A stretch of DNA of 64,000 nucleotides from Megachile rotundata. Its lineage: Eukaryota; Arthropoda; Insecta; Hymenoptera; Megachilidae. This document shows, in pieces, positions 51,100-62,465 of the stretch. How positions within the stretch are numbered: position 1 is the stretch's first letter; every line of letters starts with the position of its first letter. Position numbers and translations under genes: made by a program. The DNA lies in the NCBI RefSeq assembly GCF_050947335.1, contig NC_134995.1, positions 11,198,501 to 11,262,500 on the forward strand, written 5' to 3'. The notes below the pieces were generated by a model. It was not told where the DNA came from and did not search any database. It was given only the letters and a program-made list of their open reading frames with translations.

Positions 51100-51990
51100 T
51101 TCTTTCTCTGACTTCGACTGAACCTTTTCAAAATCAAACTTCGAAGCTTCATTGAAATGTTTACGTGTTTGGAAGATCTAATTAAATGGTTTATATAAAG
51201 TCTGATCACGAACTATTAATACAAACTATGATTTATAACACTGGACTTTAACTGAACCTTTTCAAGATCAAACTTCGAAGCTTCATTGAAATGTTTACGT
51301 GTTTGGAAGACTTAATTAAATTATATAGACTCTGAACATGAAGTATTAACACAAACTATGATTTATAACACTGAACTTCAACTGAACCTTTTCAAAATCA
51401 AGCTTCATTGAAATGTTTACGTGTTTGGAAGACTTAATTAAATTATATAGACTCTGAGCACGAACTATTAACACAAACTATGATTTATAACACTGGACTT
51501 CAACTGAACCTTTTCAAAATCAAGCTTCATTGAAATGTTTACGTGTTTGGAAGACTTAATTAAATTATATAAACTCTGAGCACGAACTATTAACACAAAC
51601 TATGATTTATAACACTGGACTTCAACTGAACCTCTTCAAAATCAAACTTCGAAGCTTCATTGAAATGTTTACGTGTTTGGAAGACTTAATTAAATTATAT
51701 AAACTCTGGACACGAAGTATTAACACAAACTATGATTTATAACACTGGACTTCAACTGAACCTTTTCAAAATCAAGCTTCATTGAAATGTTTACGTGTTT
51801 GGAAGACTTAATTAAATTATATAGACTCTGAGCACGAACTATTAACACAAACTATGATTTATAACACTGAACTTCAACTGAACCTTTTCAAAATCAAGCT
51901 TCATTGAAATGTTTACGTGTTTGGGAGACTTAATTAAATTATATAAACTCTGAGCACGAACTATTAACACAAACTATGATTTATATCACG
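51100..51990. repeat. Tandem array, unit 121-134 bp, seven copies
   Basis: The gtttacgtgtttgg anchor is at about 51159, 51293, 51415, 51537, 51667, 51788 and 51911. The unit includes cttcaactgaaccttttcaa, gcttcattgaaatg, gacttaattaaattatat and acaaactatgatttataaca. Copies 1, 2 and 5 carry an acttcga insert that the others lack. Confidence 0.95.
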
Positions 51991-54579
51991 TTTTAAAACA
52001 GGACTTTTGATGCGAAATTTCAATTCTAAATATGTTAATTGGAACTGTTCGTCTTGCTACCATTTTTCAACCCCTTTCAACCGCTCTTCAATAAAAGACT
52101 CACCCGAGCAGATCTCATTGGCTCTTGCATTCCTCTTTTCTTACATTATAGTCCACAGATTTATCGTTCCCTGTAGCTTCGGAGAAATTTAAACATGTCT
52201 CCCACTCTCAACTTCGAAATTTTCCCCTCAACATGGACGTCAGTCGACGTAAAAAATTTTTAGACCACGTATATAAATTTGTTTAAAAGCGCGTAATTAA
52301 GTGTCCATCAGTTAAAAAATATATTTTGAAGTTTTGAAAAATGAAACAGTATCGCTTTGCCTTCCTCTTAATTACTTTCACCGGGGAAGTTAATTAATAT
52401 TTTTTCGCGTTCGATCGGTCCCGACGATCGCGCTCGTTACCGACGCCCGAACCATCGTTGGATCTAATTCCTAGACTCTTTCCGACTGTTACGAACCGGT
52501 CACGGACCTACTTTGCACGTGCCCCCTGTTTCTCCTGGTCTAATGTGGAAAGGCAATTAACGCCGATCGGTTTATCGATCGAACAGGGAACCGGGAAAAA
52601 ATCGCAATCGAATGATCGCGGTGCACGATGACCTTCCGGTAGAATACGTTTTTCGTCGTTAACACGTTCACTGTCACGATGAAAAGGAGCAAAAAGGTTT
52701 CTAACTGCCGAGAGCAAAACATATCGAAACGTGCAGCCACGCTGCAAAAACATGTTTTTTACGTTTATTCGTCATCTCGCACCACGATATTCACACTTTG
52801 AAAACAGTCAAATCAGAAGCAAACTATCGATATCGTTTTTTCCTTGTTAGCTTTCATTTTCACCGTACAGTTCCTACGAATTTTACGTATCATTTCGTAA
52901 TTCCGTTTTGCTCTTATCGCTGTTACATAGATTTCCTAATTACCGGTTCGAAAGCCAGGGGAAGAAACGATTTTAACAGCGAGATGTTTAATATCGATAA
53001 GACGCTGTTATCGACTCCTCCACGCGATCCTGTAACCCAGCCAATTAAAACGATCGGTCTCGTACGCTTCGATAAGGAGCGAACGATAAAATTGCGGTGC
53101 CGTTGCAATTTCACTTAAGATCGCGTGAAACACGTGGCAAAAAAGCAGGGGATTCGCGATCGGTTTTAGAGAAAGGAATGCATGCGTGCTACGTGAACGT
53201 ATGCAGACGGTGACTGACCTAGAAACACATTATCGAGATATGTTCTGCTCGGCGACCCACTCGCGTGACACGCCCACCAGATCGATCTTCCTGTCTTCAT
53301 AGACTTCCCAAATATTCCCAAAATCATCTCCATCTTACCAAAACTTCTAGTTATTCCAACTATTTCGAACAGATTAGAAATTAGGTTATTTACCGCGATA
53401 ACTAGACTGTGCATATTTATGCAAATTTGCATAAAACATTTTCTCTCGCGATACCGAGTTAATCCACGCGTTTTCACCCACCTTACGCATTTTTATAACC
53501 TACAAATGAGGTTCGAGCTATTAATATCGAGTTAAAAATTGGAGATTATTTTAAAGAATTATAAATAGTGTAATGGAGGAATTATTTTGCGTTATAGAAT
53601 TTATACGATAATTGTCCGATACTAACCGTTTGAATATCATATTTCGATCTCGGGCTAAAGGCATCCTTCGCGGATCGGGCAAGTCCCGCTTATTGACGCT
53701 GAAAATGTTCGATCTTGTTGTTAAAATATTATTTCCCGCCTCCGAAAGATTAGAAGGATTCTATTTCCAGGTGATTCCGAGCGAAAATAGCCATTCCGCG
53801 TATTATCGTGACGGTATGACGTTCCTCGGACCGATCAAACAAACAGAGACGGATAAATTTGGAGACCTGGCAACGATTATAATATCGAGCCGCTATATCC
53901 AGGCCCGTTTTCACGATCGATCGTCTCGAAATAATTCTCCGCGAGATACGATCAACGAAACCGATGAACTCAGCGACGATTTTACGTTCGAAAGCGGGAT
54001 AGGTATTTATTGGACGTGTCGACAGATCGCTCGAACCTAATTTCTTTGATTAGAGGGTTTAGCTTTTACTTTTATTGTACCTCCATATTTTTATGACACG
54101 TGACGAAAGTTTTATGGACGATCTAATGCATTCGATCTTCGTAGAAATTTCGATATTTTTCAAGTCTTATTGTTTTTCTTGGAAGCTTCTTGGGATAGGT
54201 ACTGGAACTCTAGAAAATCGCCTCTGGTCTAGGTTAATAATAAAGTGTATCGATATTTACGTTGGACACGTCTGCTTCGATGTTTGGTTGCTTTTCTGCC
54301 GGAATTTATGGCTGTTGCTCCAACCGGGCTACGTCGAGAAATCGATAGTGTTGCTGGTCCATTTGAAAGGATATTTTCCTGGGAATCAATGGCGATACAT
54401 TGCTCGATCATCGTTAGCTCGTGCTTTTTCTCTATTTATATGTTTGTTTTCTTATCTTATCGAATGACGAAAGAGCTCATCCATCAAATTAATGGCTTTT
54501 CGGTAGAACAATTTCAATCAAGTTTCTAATTTATAGGCAAACTTTATTTTACAGTTACAAGCATGTTCAGTGCGTAGTA
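51991..54579. other. No supported gene; long unidentified frames at 53.6-54.5 kb
   Basis: A 142-codon + frame (53612-54040) and 130-codon (54075-54467) and 94-codon (54245-54529) frames occur in AT-rich sequence, the last two with hydrophobic stretches. The first opens with a non-ATG codon, the reading frames conflict, and no domain is recognised. They are not called as genes. Confidence 0.4.
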
Positions 54580-55210
54580 ACAGTTCTATTTGTATAAAAA
54601 AATGTATGTGCACTTGGACATATTAAAATCCACGGTGTGGTAGTTCTTGTTAAATAATCAAGATTAGAGAAAATCAAAAAACTAATAACACACTTTTAAA
54701 TACAAATTAATTATTTAATATTGAACAATACACATTTTGACTTTAAGATTAATTAATAATTCAGGGAGTACTTTATCGTATACCAATTACATCGCGAACG
54801 TGTACATTATAAGAACAAGAAGGTAGTGCATTTTTCAATTATTTTTGTTTCTAACATCGTACATTTCTGGCAAAGATGACGCCACAAGCTAAATTTATTA
54901 ATAATTTAACAGCTCTATTTGTAAAAAAAGTATGCGCACTTGAACATATGAGGTACATATTAAAATCCATGGTGTGGTAATAGTTCTATTTGTATGAAAA
55001 AATGTATGTGCACTTGGACATATGAGGTACATATTAAAATCCATGGTGTGGTAAGAGTTCTATTTTTATAAAAAAATGTATATGCACTTGGACATATGAG
55101 GTACATATTAAAATCCATGGTGTGGTAATAGTTCTACTTGTAAAAAAAAATGTATATGCACTTGGACATATGAGGTGTACCTCATATGAGGTACATATTA
55201 AAATCCAAGG
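54580..55210. repeat. Tandem array, unit 74-75 bp, four copies plus one separate copy
   Basis: The unit tagttctatttgtataaaaa then gtatatgcacttggacatat and gaggtacatattaaaatcca repeats with its anchor at about 54934, 55009, 55083 and 55157. A detached copy lies at about 54585-54650. The last unit ends in a local inverted junction (atgaggtgtacctcat) near 55168-55183. Confidence 0.9.
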
Positions 55211-55236
55211 TTCCATATAAAAACATGGAAGTTGAG

Positions 55237-55530
55237 CTAACAGTTGAGTTTCCCTAATTGCACACCTGTACGAAGTGCTTCCAAAGTATCTAACGGAACC
55301 TCATTTCGGTTATACAGAGCCAAGGAATGAAATATCGTTTGAATTAAGTCCTGATCAAAAATGAGAAACAAGTATCGGAAAAAGCAAACGGTAGAAGAAT
55401 TGTGACTACCCGAGGCAGAAAAAGGCCGGATTCTTGCCCATTCGATAGCTCGGGCAATCCTTGTACGAAGGGACGGGCCTGGCAAAACATCCTTAACGAT
55501 TTTAATTAACTCCGTTAGTTCGTGGAGGTC
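55237..55530 (-). CDS. Unidentified 97-codon open frame, possible C-terminal exon or retrocopy remnant
   Basis: Minus-strand frame ending in TAG at 55237-55239 and open back to a TAA at 55531-55533, with no ATG. The translation has protein-like helical segments (ELTELIKIVKDVL, IARAIEWARI, FFRYLFLIFDQDLIQTIF, VPLDTLEALRTGVQLGK) and balanced composition, unlike neighbouring frames. If genuine, it would be a terminal exon needing an acceptor near 55530; the only AG there lacks a pyrimidine tract. A further minus frame (55566-55805) lies just upstream. No family could be named. Confidence 0.25.
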   Translation of the reverse strand, partial: DLHELTELIKIVKDVLPGPSLRTRIARAIEWARIRPFSASGSHNSSTVCFFRYLFLIFDQDLIQTIFHSLALYNRNEVPLDTLEALRTGVQLGKLNC

Positions 55531-55540
55531 TTAACGTACG

Positions 55541-58500
55541 CAAATGCACGGCCTCGGCTGTACCGTTAGACACAGCCGATAGAGAAAAGATGCGACATTC
55601 CTTTTCGTGTACCCGCTGCAAAAGAAAATCGAGAACATCGCACCCTATTATTTATCGCGAGGTATATTTCTGGCGACCACGAATTTACTCGATCCTGTTC
55701 CCATAATTCTTTGCATCGAATTCTAGTTTCGCGAGTAAATTTTCGAATAGCTGCGAGATTTACGGGACGGACGATACACGGTCGTACGTGAGAAAAATTA
55801 GTCAACGAGACAAACGTGGCCTATTAATAGGATTTACTAACTCGAGACGGAAACAGTCAGCGCCTCGGCATTTCTAAGTATTTTTGAACGATTTCTTGAA
55901 TCGCTCGAAAAGCGGACAAAAACGGACATCGTTCGAACGCAATTAAAACGTATGACGAGTTTGTATGACTTCTGGGATGACTACTTTGTTTCTACGCTAT
56001 CGGTTCTGTCATATTAAATCGAAGTTCAGAAACTAAGTTCTGATTAACAAATATTTTTGTTCATCAAAGAAATTTACCGAAAATTTGAAAATTGTTACGT
56101 CTCCTATTTCTATGTAAGAAGAGATATGTTAGAAGAAGTAAAGAATAGGGTGAATTTAGTTGGCAATCATTCCGAATAAAATCGTCGGCAGACCTGTTTT
56201 GTCCCATTCCGATGCCGCTCAGATCTTGTCTGTATTTTGCCTGGAAAGTAAGCCGATGTTATCGAGAAGGGGAGCATCCCGTGATGTGCACCGGCACGAT
56301 GCATTTGTAAGTGCGAGCGACTATAAATAATCGGCGTCCTCGCTACCTGCACGCGTTACTCGTTATATGTACATACGTACGGGCGCGTGTACACCGGTGA
56401 ACGACCGTTCGTAAATTCGCCGCCTCCGTTGCGGGTTACACGTTGGAAGGGCGAGAATTAAGGTCTCCAAAGAGTTAACTGAGAAATCCTTTCGTTCTTC
56501 AAACGTATCGATAACCCTCTTTTTTATCGTAATTATAATGTCTTCTTTTCTTTAACCCCATGCCATTTATTTATCAGTCAAGACTATTCAGGACTAACAT
56601 TAAAAGAAAATTAAAATGGAAGCATTTTATATTCAGGGATCCTTGATAATATAATTTATAGTTGGACTTAAATATGAAGCTGAAGAGTATTCAAAATTTG
56701 AGCGTGGTTTGTCACATTTGAGCTGTAAGTGCATCACGAGTGAAACTCCTCAGAGAGGTTAAGCTGTTAAGATCTAGTGTGATATTATAAGGGAACTAGG
56801 TCAGTGAAGTTTCATAAAAAAAAGAAATTGACAGTTAAATAGTACAACATTAAATCGTAAAACGTTTGGAGACCTCAGAGAGATTACGAGTGCAGTAAAC
56901 GTATTCCGAATTACGCGTAAAAGGCTAATAAATCCGAGGCGGCAGTCGAATCGCGAAGAAATACCCGGGACATTTCGGCGAAATTCCCTCTGCTCATGTT
57001 GGTACCCCAGGGCTGATCTCGCGGCGCATATTTCGCGCGTGCAAGAAGAAGGCTCAGACTGCATTTTTTTCGCTCGTGTTCGTCGCTTTATTGCCATGCT
57101 GCTGCTTCTGGCCGACACCGTGTTGTTGAACCGCGATGTGATCTACCGTGCTAATATCCGGCCGGTCCCGTGAACACGCGATAAAAGCGATTGCTCGAAA
57201 GTAGCCTCTCGTAAACGACGCGACGGACCCCCTAAGGCAACCCCCTTTCAGAAAATAACGAGGCGCCCCTGAACGATTTATTTTCGGGGACTCTCGCCAC
57301 GATCGAACAACCAACGGAAGATACACGGTAGTCCCGGCCCCCGGGTGGCAATTTTTTCGTCCGCTGATCTCTCGGATATGAATTTATTTTAATCTTCTCC
57401 GCGAGATAAACGTATCTACGAGAATTTTCTGACTTAGAAATTCTTTCCACGCTTCTAAATTTCGACGATCTCCGACCACTTTCGTGTCGCGAACCGGATG
57501 CAGATTTTTAGTTCAAGTTTCACCATGTGCGGCAATTTGGCTGGAATTTGGGATACTTACACACGCGAGCTGGACATCGGGGTAACAAGGACACGTTTTC
57601 GAGAAGAAAAAAGGGATCTCGACGAGATCAACCTGGCTCGTGTTTCTTTATCGCGATAATCGAGAACGAAGGGTGCCACGTTAGTTTCGGGCCGAAAATA
57701 CACGGGCCGAGAGAGGATTCTAAGGATAGGGATCGTTAACAATGACGTTATCAGCCTTTGCGAGTCGTTACCTTTGCTGGGGTATAAATTTTACCTCGCA
57801 GAACCAGCCTCGATTTTTTCCGTTTTGTAAACTTATACCTTCGGAAGCGATAGAGAATCAAGTATCTTTCGTCTTAATCGAAGATGATTCTGTCGTCGAA
57901 GACGTATTCTGTCGTCGTTTCACCTAAACGTTGTATTTCACATATTATAAGTGCAGCACAATTAAAACATTTACTAACAAAACAATATTTAAATATTTAA
58001 TTAATCTTTCAAGAAATTAACAGTTCGAGGATGACATAAGACAGGTTATAAATTAAATGAACATTCACGGCATTCGTGCGTTTTCAACGAACACTCATCA
58101 TCTCTTGCAACCCTCATTCACTCCGTTCACCCTTCAAGGAATAATTACAAACATTAACGGGTCATACAATTAATAAAATGCCTACAGAAGAAAATCAGGG
58201 AAGATTGCATACGAATTTAATACACAAAGTTAACTTGTTAAGATACCTCCTCTGTAAAACATTTGCTGCGCTACACCCTTGACGACTCATTCAGAAACAC
58301 CTTGCAAAACATGACCCGCTTCGGTTTGCATTTACAAAATTTTTCTAACAGTATTCGATAGACAAAAGCGATAAATCTGCATAACCAAAGGAAACCCGAA
58401 TGATCGATGATCTCGCGAATTTCGTCAATGAAGCATCCTTCTGTTACGTAACACGGTTCTCGAGGTGTCACCGTGAAGGATGCAAACATCACGCCCACTC

Positions 58501-58939
58501 GTACGTACGGGTCTTTGGTGTCAGGAGCGAAAGACAGGAAAGCGAAGATTAATGAGTTTGCACGTACGGATCGCCACTGTCGCTCGCGAATGGTTAGTTT
58601 CGTTCATAAAGGAAAGAGAATGATTCGTTTGTCCGTGGCACAGGCGTGAAAATAGGGTCTGGACGCGGTTGAATGCCGGATTCACGAATCACCGTTGGCC
58701 TCTCGCCTCGATGAATGGGAAGCGTGTTGACCCATTTCCGGATGCTACCATATACGACGATTCTTGACTCATCTCCTCGGACGCCTTCCTCGTTCTTCTC
58801 ACCGGTGCTTGAAATCGAAACCGGTTACTTTTGTATTCGCTGACTTCGGCCTTACGCGAAAGCGAATTCGATTTTTTTTATTACAAAGATTTTTATGGGG
58901 GATCAACGAAATACTGTTTTGCATTTCTGGCGAATTTTC
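55541..58939. other. No supported gene; one diverged dispersed repeat copy
   Basis: Holds the inverted diverged copy of the 133-bp unit at 56600-56745. Frames at 56.8-57.4 kb (minus) and 57.5-57.9 kb (both strands) have no recognisable motif. Confidence 0.5.
56600..56745 (-). repeat. Diverged single copy of the 133-bp array unit, inverted
   Basis: Reverse complement of this segment contains gctcaaattttgaatac, cttcagcttcatattta and gtccaac in the same order as the array at 27228-28029. Confidence 0.75.
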
Positions 58940-59640
58940 TTGTTTTGGAATTTGGGAAGTTGGCAATTTTAGGTTTGGAGATTTGGGGGAGTTGGAGAGT
59001 TGGGAGGTGAACATTTTGGACGTTTCAATTTGGGGATTTTCAAAATTTCAGGTTTGAGGATTTGGGGGTTGAGATATTTGCAGCGTGGAGACACGGAAAT
59101 TTCAGAGTTTTAGGATCTAGGGATTGGAGAATTTAGAGATTTGGGGGTGTTGGAGAGCTGAGGGTTGAAAATTTGGAACGTTTCACTTTGAGGATTTGGA
59201 AATTCAAGGTTTGAGAATTTAAGAGTTTAGAGATTCGGGCATTTGTCATTTGGACCTTAGGGACTTAGAAATTTTAGAGTTTCAGGATTTAGGGATTGGA
59301 GGATTTAGAGATTTGGTGGAGTTGGAGAGCTGAGGGTTGAAAATTTGGAACGTTTCACTTTGAGGATTTGAAAATTCAAGGTTTGAGAATTTAAGAGCTT
59401 AGAGATTCGGGCATTTGTCATTTGGACCTTAGGGACTTAGAAATTTTAGAGTTTCAGGATTTAGGGATTCAAGGATTTAGAGATTTGGGGGAGTTGGAGA
59501 GCTGAGGGATGAAAATTTGGGGCTCTTCACTTTGGGATTTAAAAATTCAAGGTTTGAGGATTTAGGGGTTTAAAGATTCAATCTTTGAAAATTTAGAGGC
59601 TGGAAATTTGGAAATTTCAAGTTTTTAACGCTTTGCTCTC
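58940..59640. repeat. Purine-rich minisatellite with a 171-bp higher-order unit
   Basis: Short gatttggg, gagttggag and tttagaga words are organised in a larger repeat with an acgtttcactttgagg anchor at about 59018 (variant), 59177, 59348 and 59519. The last two intervals are 171 bp. The unit includes attcgggcatttgtcatttg, gaccttagggacttag and ttggagagctgaggg. Confidence 0.9.
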
Positions 59641-59860
59641 GAGAGGTGACTCACAGTCACCATTGTATTTAATACAATAATTTTAAATAAGCATTTTTTA
59701 ACTGATTCTATAACATGACACGTGTGATGTATAAACATGGGGAAACAAACAATAGTGGAAATTATTAGTAAAGAAATAATAACCTCAAGAAAAGTCATTT
59801 AACTTTTTAACTGAGTTTTAAACTTGCTGTTTGTAAACAGTCAAATTACCTTCGAGTGCA
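59641..59860. other. Interruption between repeat tracts
   Basis: About 220 bp of AT-rich sequence without the purine-rich words. It splits the repeat tract in two, perhaps by insertion. Confidence 0.4.
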
Positions 59861-60185
59861 AAGGGTTAAGATTTAGGGATTTGAAGATTTGAAGATTCTG
59901 GAGCTATGAAGAGTCAGGGGTTCAACATTTGGAAACGTTCACATTGTGGATTTGAAAATTTAAAATTGAAAAATTTGAGAGTTTACAGTCTTCAAGCTTT
60001 GAAAATTTCAGGGTTAGAGACTTAAAAATTGTACGACTTTATACTTTCAGGACTTTGATGATTTCAAGATTTGAAAGTTTGGTATTCATAAATAAGAAAA
60101 CTTGCAAATTTTTACTTAGGAAATTTGAAAGTTCAAGGTTCAAGAATTTATGTTTTAGACTTCAAACTCTAAAAATTTGAGGCTT
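59861..60185. repeat. Degenerate continuation of the purine-rich minisatellite
   Basis: Irregular gatttgaag, atttgaaa, gagttta words without a fixed period. It reads as an older, decayed part of the tract at 58940-59640. Confidence 0.6.
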
Positions 60186-62009
60186 CGAATATAATGCATC
60201 TCCCGCGTAACCGACTACGTAACGTATAGAGAACTCATTGACTTGCTTTCTTTTTGCATAAGAGGAATTCGAAACTCGATGAATGATCGAGGATGTATTG
60301 CAACGCGCGTTTGAAAGGAAGATGCGTAGTCATGGGCTTGGACAGGTTGAAAGAAATTTGCGCGTTAAAACTGTTGCGCAGTCCTGACGAGCTAATTCGA
60401 TCGTCTCTTCCTTAGACAAGTCCTGTTTCGAAAGGTTTGATGGGGCAACTGAGCAATCAGTTTTTATGAAAGAACGAGGCTCATTCGGTGAAAGAATTGG
60501 GCAGAGATTACGAATAACACGAAGCGACGTTCACGACGGAATAATTTCACCGTTATTGCCACACCTGAGTAATCTTGTTTGAGTTATAATTCCAAATTCA
60601 TTAAATGACTAATGTTTCGATGTCGCTGTTGAAAATGTTTGTAGAAGGTTATTTGGACACTGGAATTTAAGATACGTTTCAAATTGGATAAACGTTATAA
60701 ATATCGTCTGCAGCAAAAATAATGTGCAATCTTTTGATTAATCGACAGGAAGCTCGATGCGATGAATTCGCATAAATGACTTAACAGGTTCATCGGAGTC
60801 AAGGTATTGTAATATTTGCAAGAGAATTAACGGTGGAACTTGATGTTTGCGGTGACCAAGCGATGTCCTAAAAGAGCAATGTTTAGAAATAAAGTATCAA
60901 CGAGAAATTAACGATGGGCGAAGTACAATGTCAAGCGGACGTTTCGAAGTTCAGCGCGAAAAATACGCGAACAAAAAAGGTAATACTTGTCGATAGGCTG
61001 TAACAGAATTATCAAACATCGGTAATTAAGTCGGTAATTTTATCGAGTCGACGAAATGCGGTAGCTACAAAATTAAACGTCTTAATTCCGATTTGCATTT
61101 CTACTAATGAAGTACAGTCGACGACAAAATTTAGAACGATACTTTTACTCCGTTACAAACATACGTGTCATGCATTCTGAGTTACGTCACTGGAAAAGAG
61201 ATACACGTCGAACTTGATGTTCTCAAATGTACAGGAATAAAGAATCCGATTAGCATCGAAATAAAAAAGTGGACGTCAAAAACTTTTGTGCGTAACTGTA
61301 TTAAGTCGCAGGAGAAGTACACGTGTCGTAATTTTATAACATTTTAAAAGGGTTAATTCGCGATTAAATCTGCGGTCCGTGACAGGGTTAGCCCGTCTCG
61401 GAGTCGTTTTGATCGTTGGCGATCGATCGGAACCGGTCGCAGGTTCACGATCGAAAGGAGGTTAAAAGAAGCTCCGAGGAAAAAAAGAAGATATCGAAGA
61501 GGTATATGTACATACAGCCGTTGTCGTATCGAAGGAAGGGGGTCGGCATCAGGCCGGAAGAATTTAGTCGTGGTCTCTCTCCCGGCGTGGTTATTATGCC
61601 TGCCTTAACGTTCCTCGCATTCGCATTCGCCTGCCCACGCAAGGCGACCGCCCCTTTAACATCGCCGGTATTCGCCTGATTTATGAATGCCCTGGCTATA
61701 TTTAACAGCGTGTTCGCCATTGAAGACATGCCTTAGGCACGGCACAAGGCGAGCTGAATCGTGTTGTGCCCGGAGAAAGAGAGAGGAGCCGATGTCGCGA
61801 GACCTTAGGGTAGGAGAGCACGTAATCCCACGTAATGCGGTATCCTACGCGAGACGTACACAGGAACGCGCTGCGAAATTTCAAAGGCACGGAGGAATCC
61901 TCCGAGTGGGCCGTCAACAACTTTATCGCGAGCGATCGCTTCATCTTTCCTAACCTGCGAAATTCGATCAAACATCAGTCACGATCGCTCACTCTTTCGG
62001 AACACGACT
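60186..62009. other. Mostly no supported gene
   Basis: Contains the minus-strand ATG frame at 61445-61729, listed separately. No other features could be named. Confidence 0.45.
61445..61729 (-). CDS. Unidentified ATG open frame, 94 codons
   Basis: Minus-strand frame starting at ATG. The first 60 residues (MSSMANTLLNIARAFINQAN, later GAVALRGQANANARN) are Ala/Asn/Gly-rich with balanced, protein-like composition; the C-terminal third becomes hydrophobic and low-quality and may be read past an exon end. The opposite strand is also open for 87 codons, which weakens the case. No family recognised. Confidence 0.18.
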   Translation of the reverse strand: MSSMANTLLNIARAFINQANTGDVKGAVALRGQANANARNVKAGIITTPGERPRLNSSGLMPTPFLRYDNGCMYIYLFDIFFFSSELLLTSFRS

Positions 62010-62465
62010 TTCAGGACCCTACACTCTGGTCATATGGACCTGGGAATTTGGGGACATCAACTTGAGTACCTAGGAACTTCATCGTATTACAGATCTTGGA
62101 GTTTGAAGATGTGAAGGTGGTCTACAAATTTGAAAATCTACAAAATTCACGACTTTCAGGACCTTCCACTCTGGCTAGTTATATGGACCTGAAAATTTGG
62201 GGACATGAACTTGAGCACCTAGGAACTTCATAGTATTACAGATCTTGGAGTTTGAAGATGTTTACATGGTCTACAAATTTGAATATCTACAAAATTCACG
62301 AATTTCAGGTCCCTTCACTCTGGCCATATGGACCTGCAAATTTGGGGACATGAACGTGAGCACCTAGGAACTTCATAGTATTACAGATCTTGGAGTTTGA
62401 AGATGTTTACATGGTCTACAAATTTGAAAATCTACAAAATTCACGAATCTCAATATCCATAAATG
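62010..62465. repeat. Tandem array, unit about 145-149 bp, three copies
   Basis: The cacctaggaacttcat anchor is near 62067, 62216 and 62362. The unit includes ctctggccatatggacctg, aatttggggacatgaactt, cagatcttggagtttgaaga and ggtctacaaatttgaaaatc. Confidence 0.9.

Noticed and set aside
53612..54040. 142-codon frame containing GSGKS, considered as the missing Ras P-loop exon
   Set aside because: It lies downstream of the terminal exon, the residues around GSGKS do not fit a Ras N-terminus, and the frame opens with a non-ATG codon.
54075..54529. Hydrophobic frames that might suggest a chemoreceptor fragment
   Set aside because: Hydrophobicity follows from T-rich sequence, the two frames are in different phases, and no receptor signature was seen.
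37245..55210. CRISPR-like array
   Set aside because: Units are 74-265 bp with the whole unit repeated and no alternation of constant repeat with unique spacer; the genomic context is eukaryotic.
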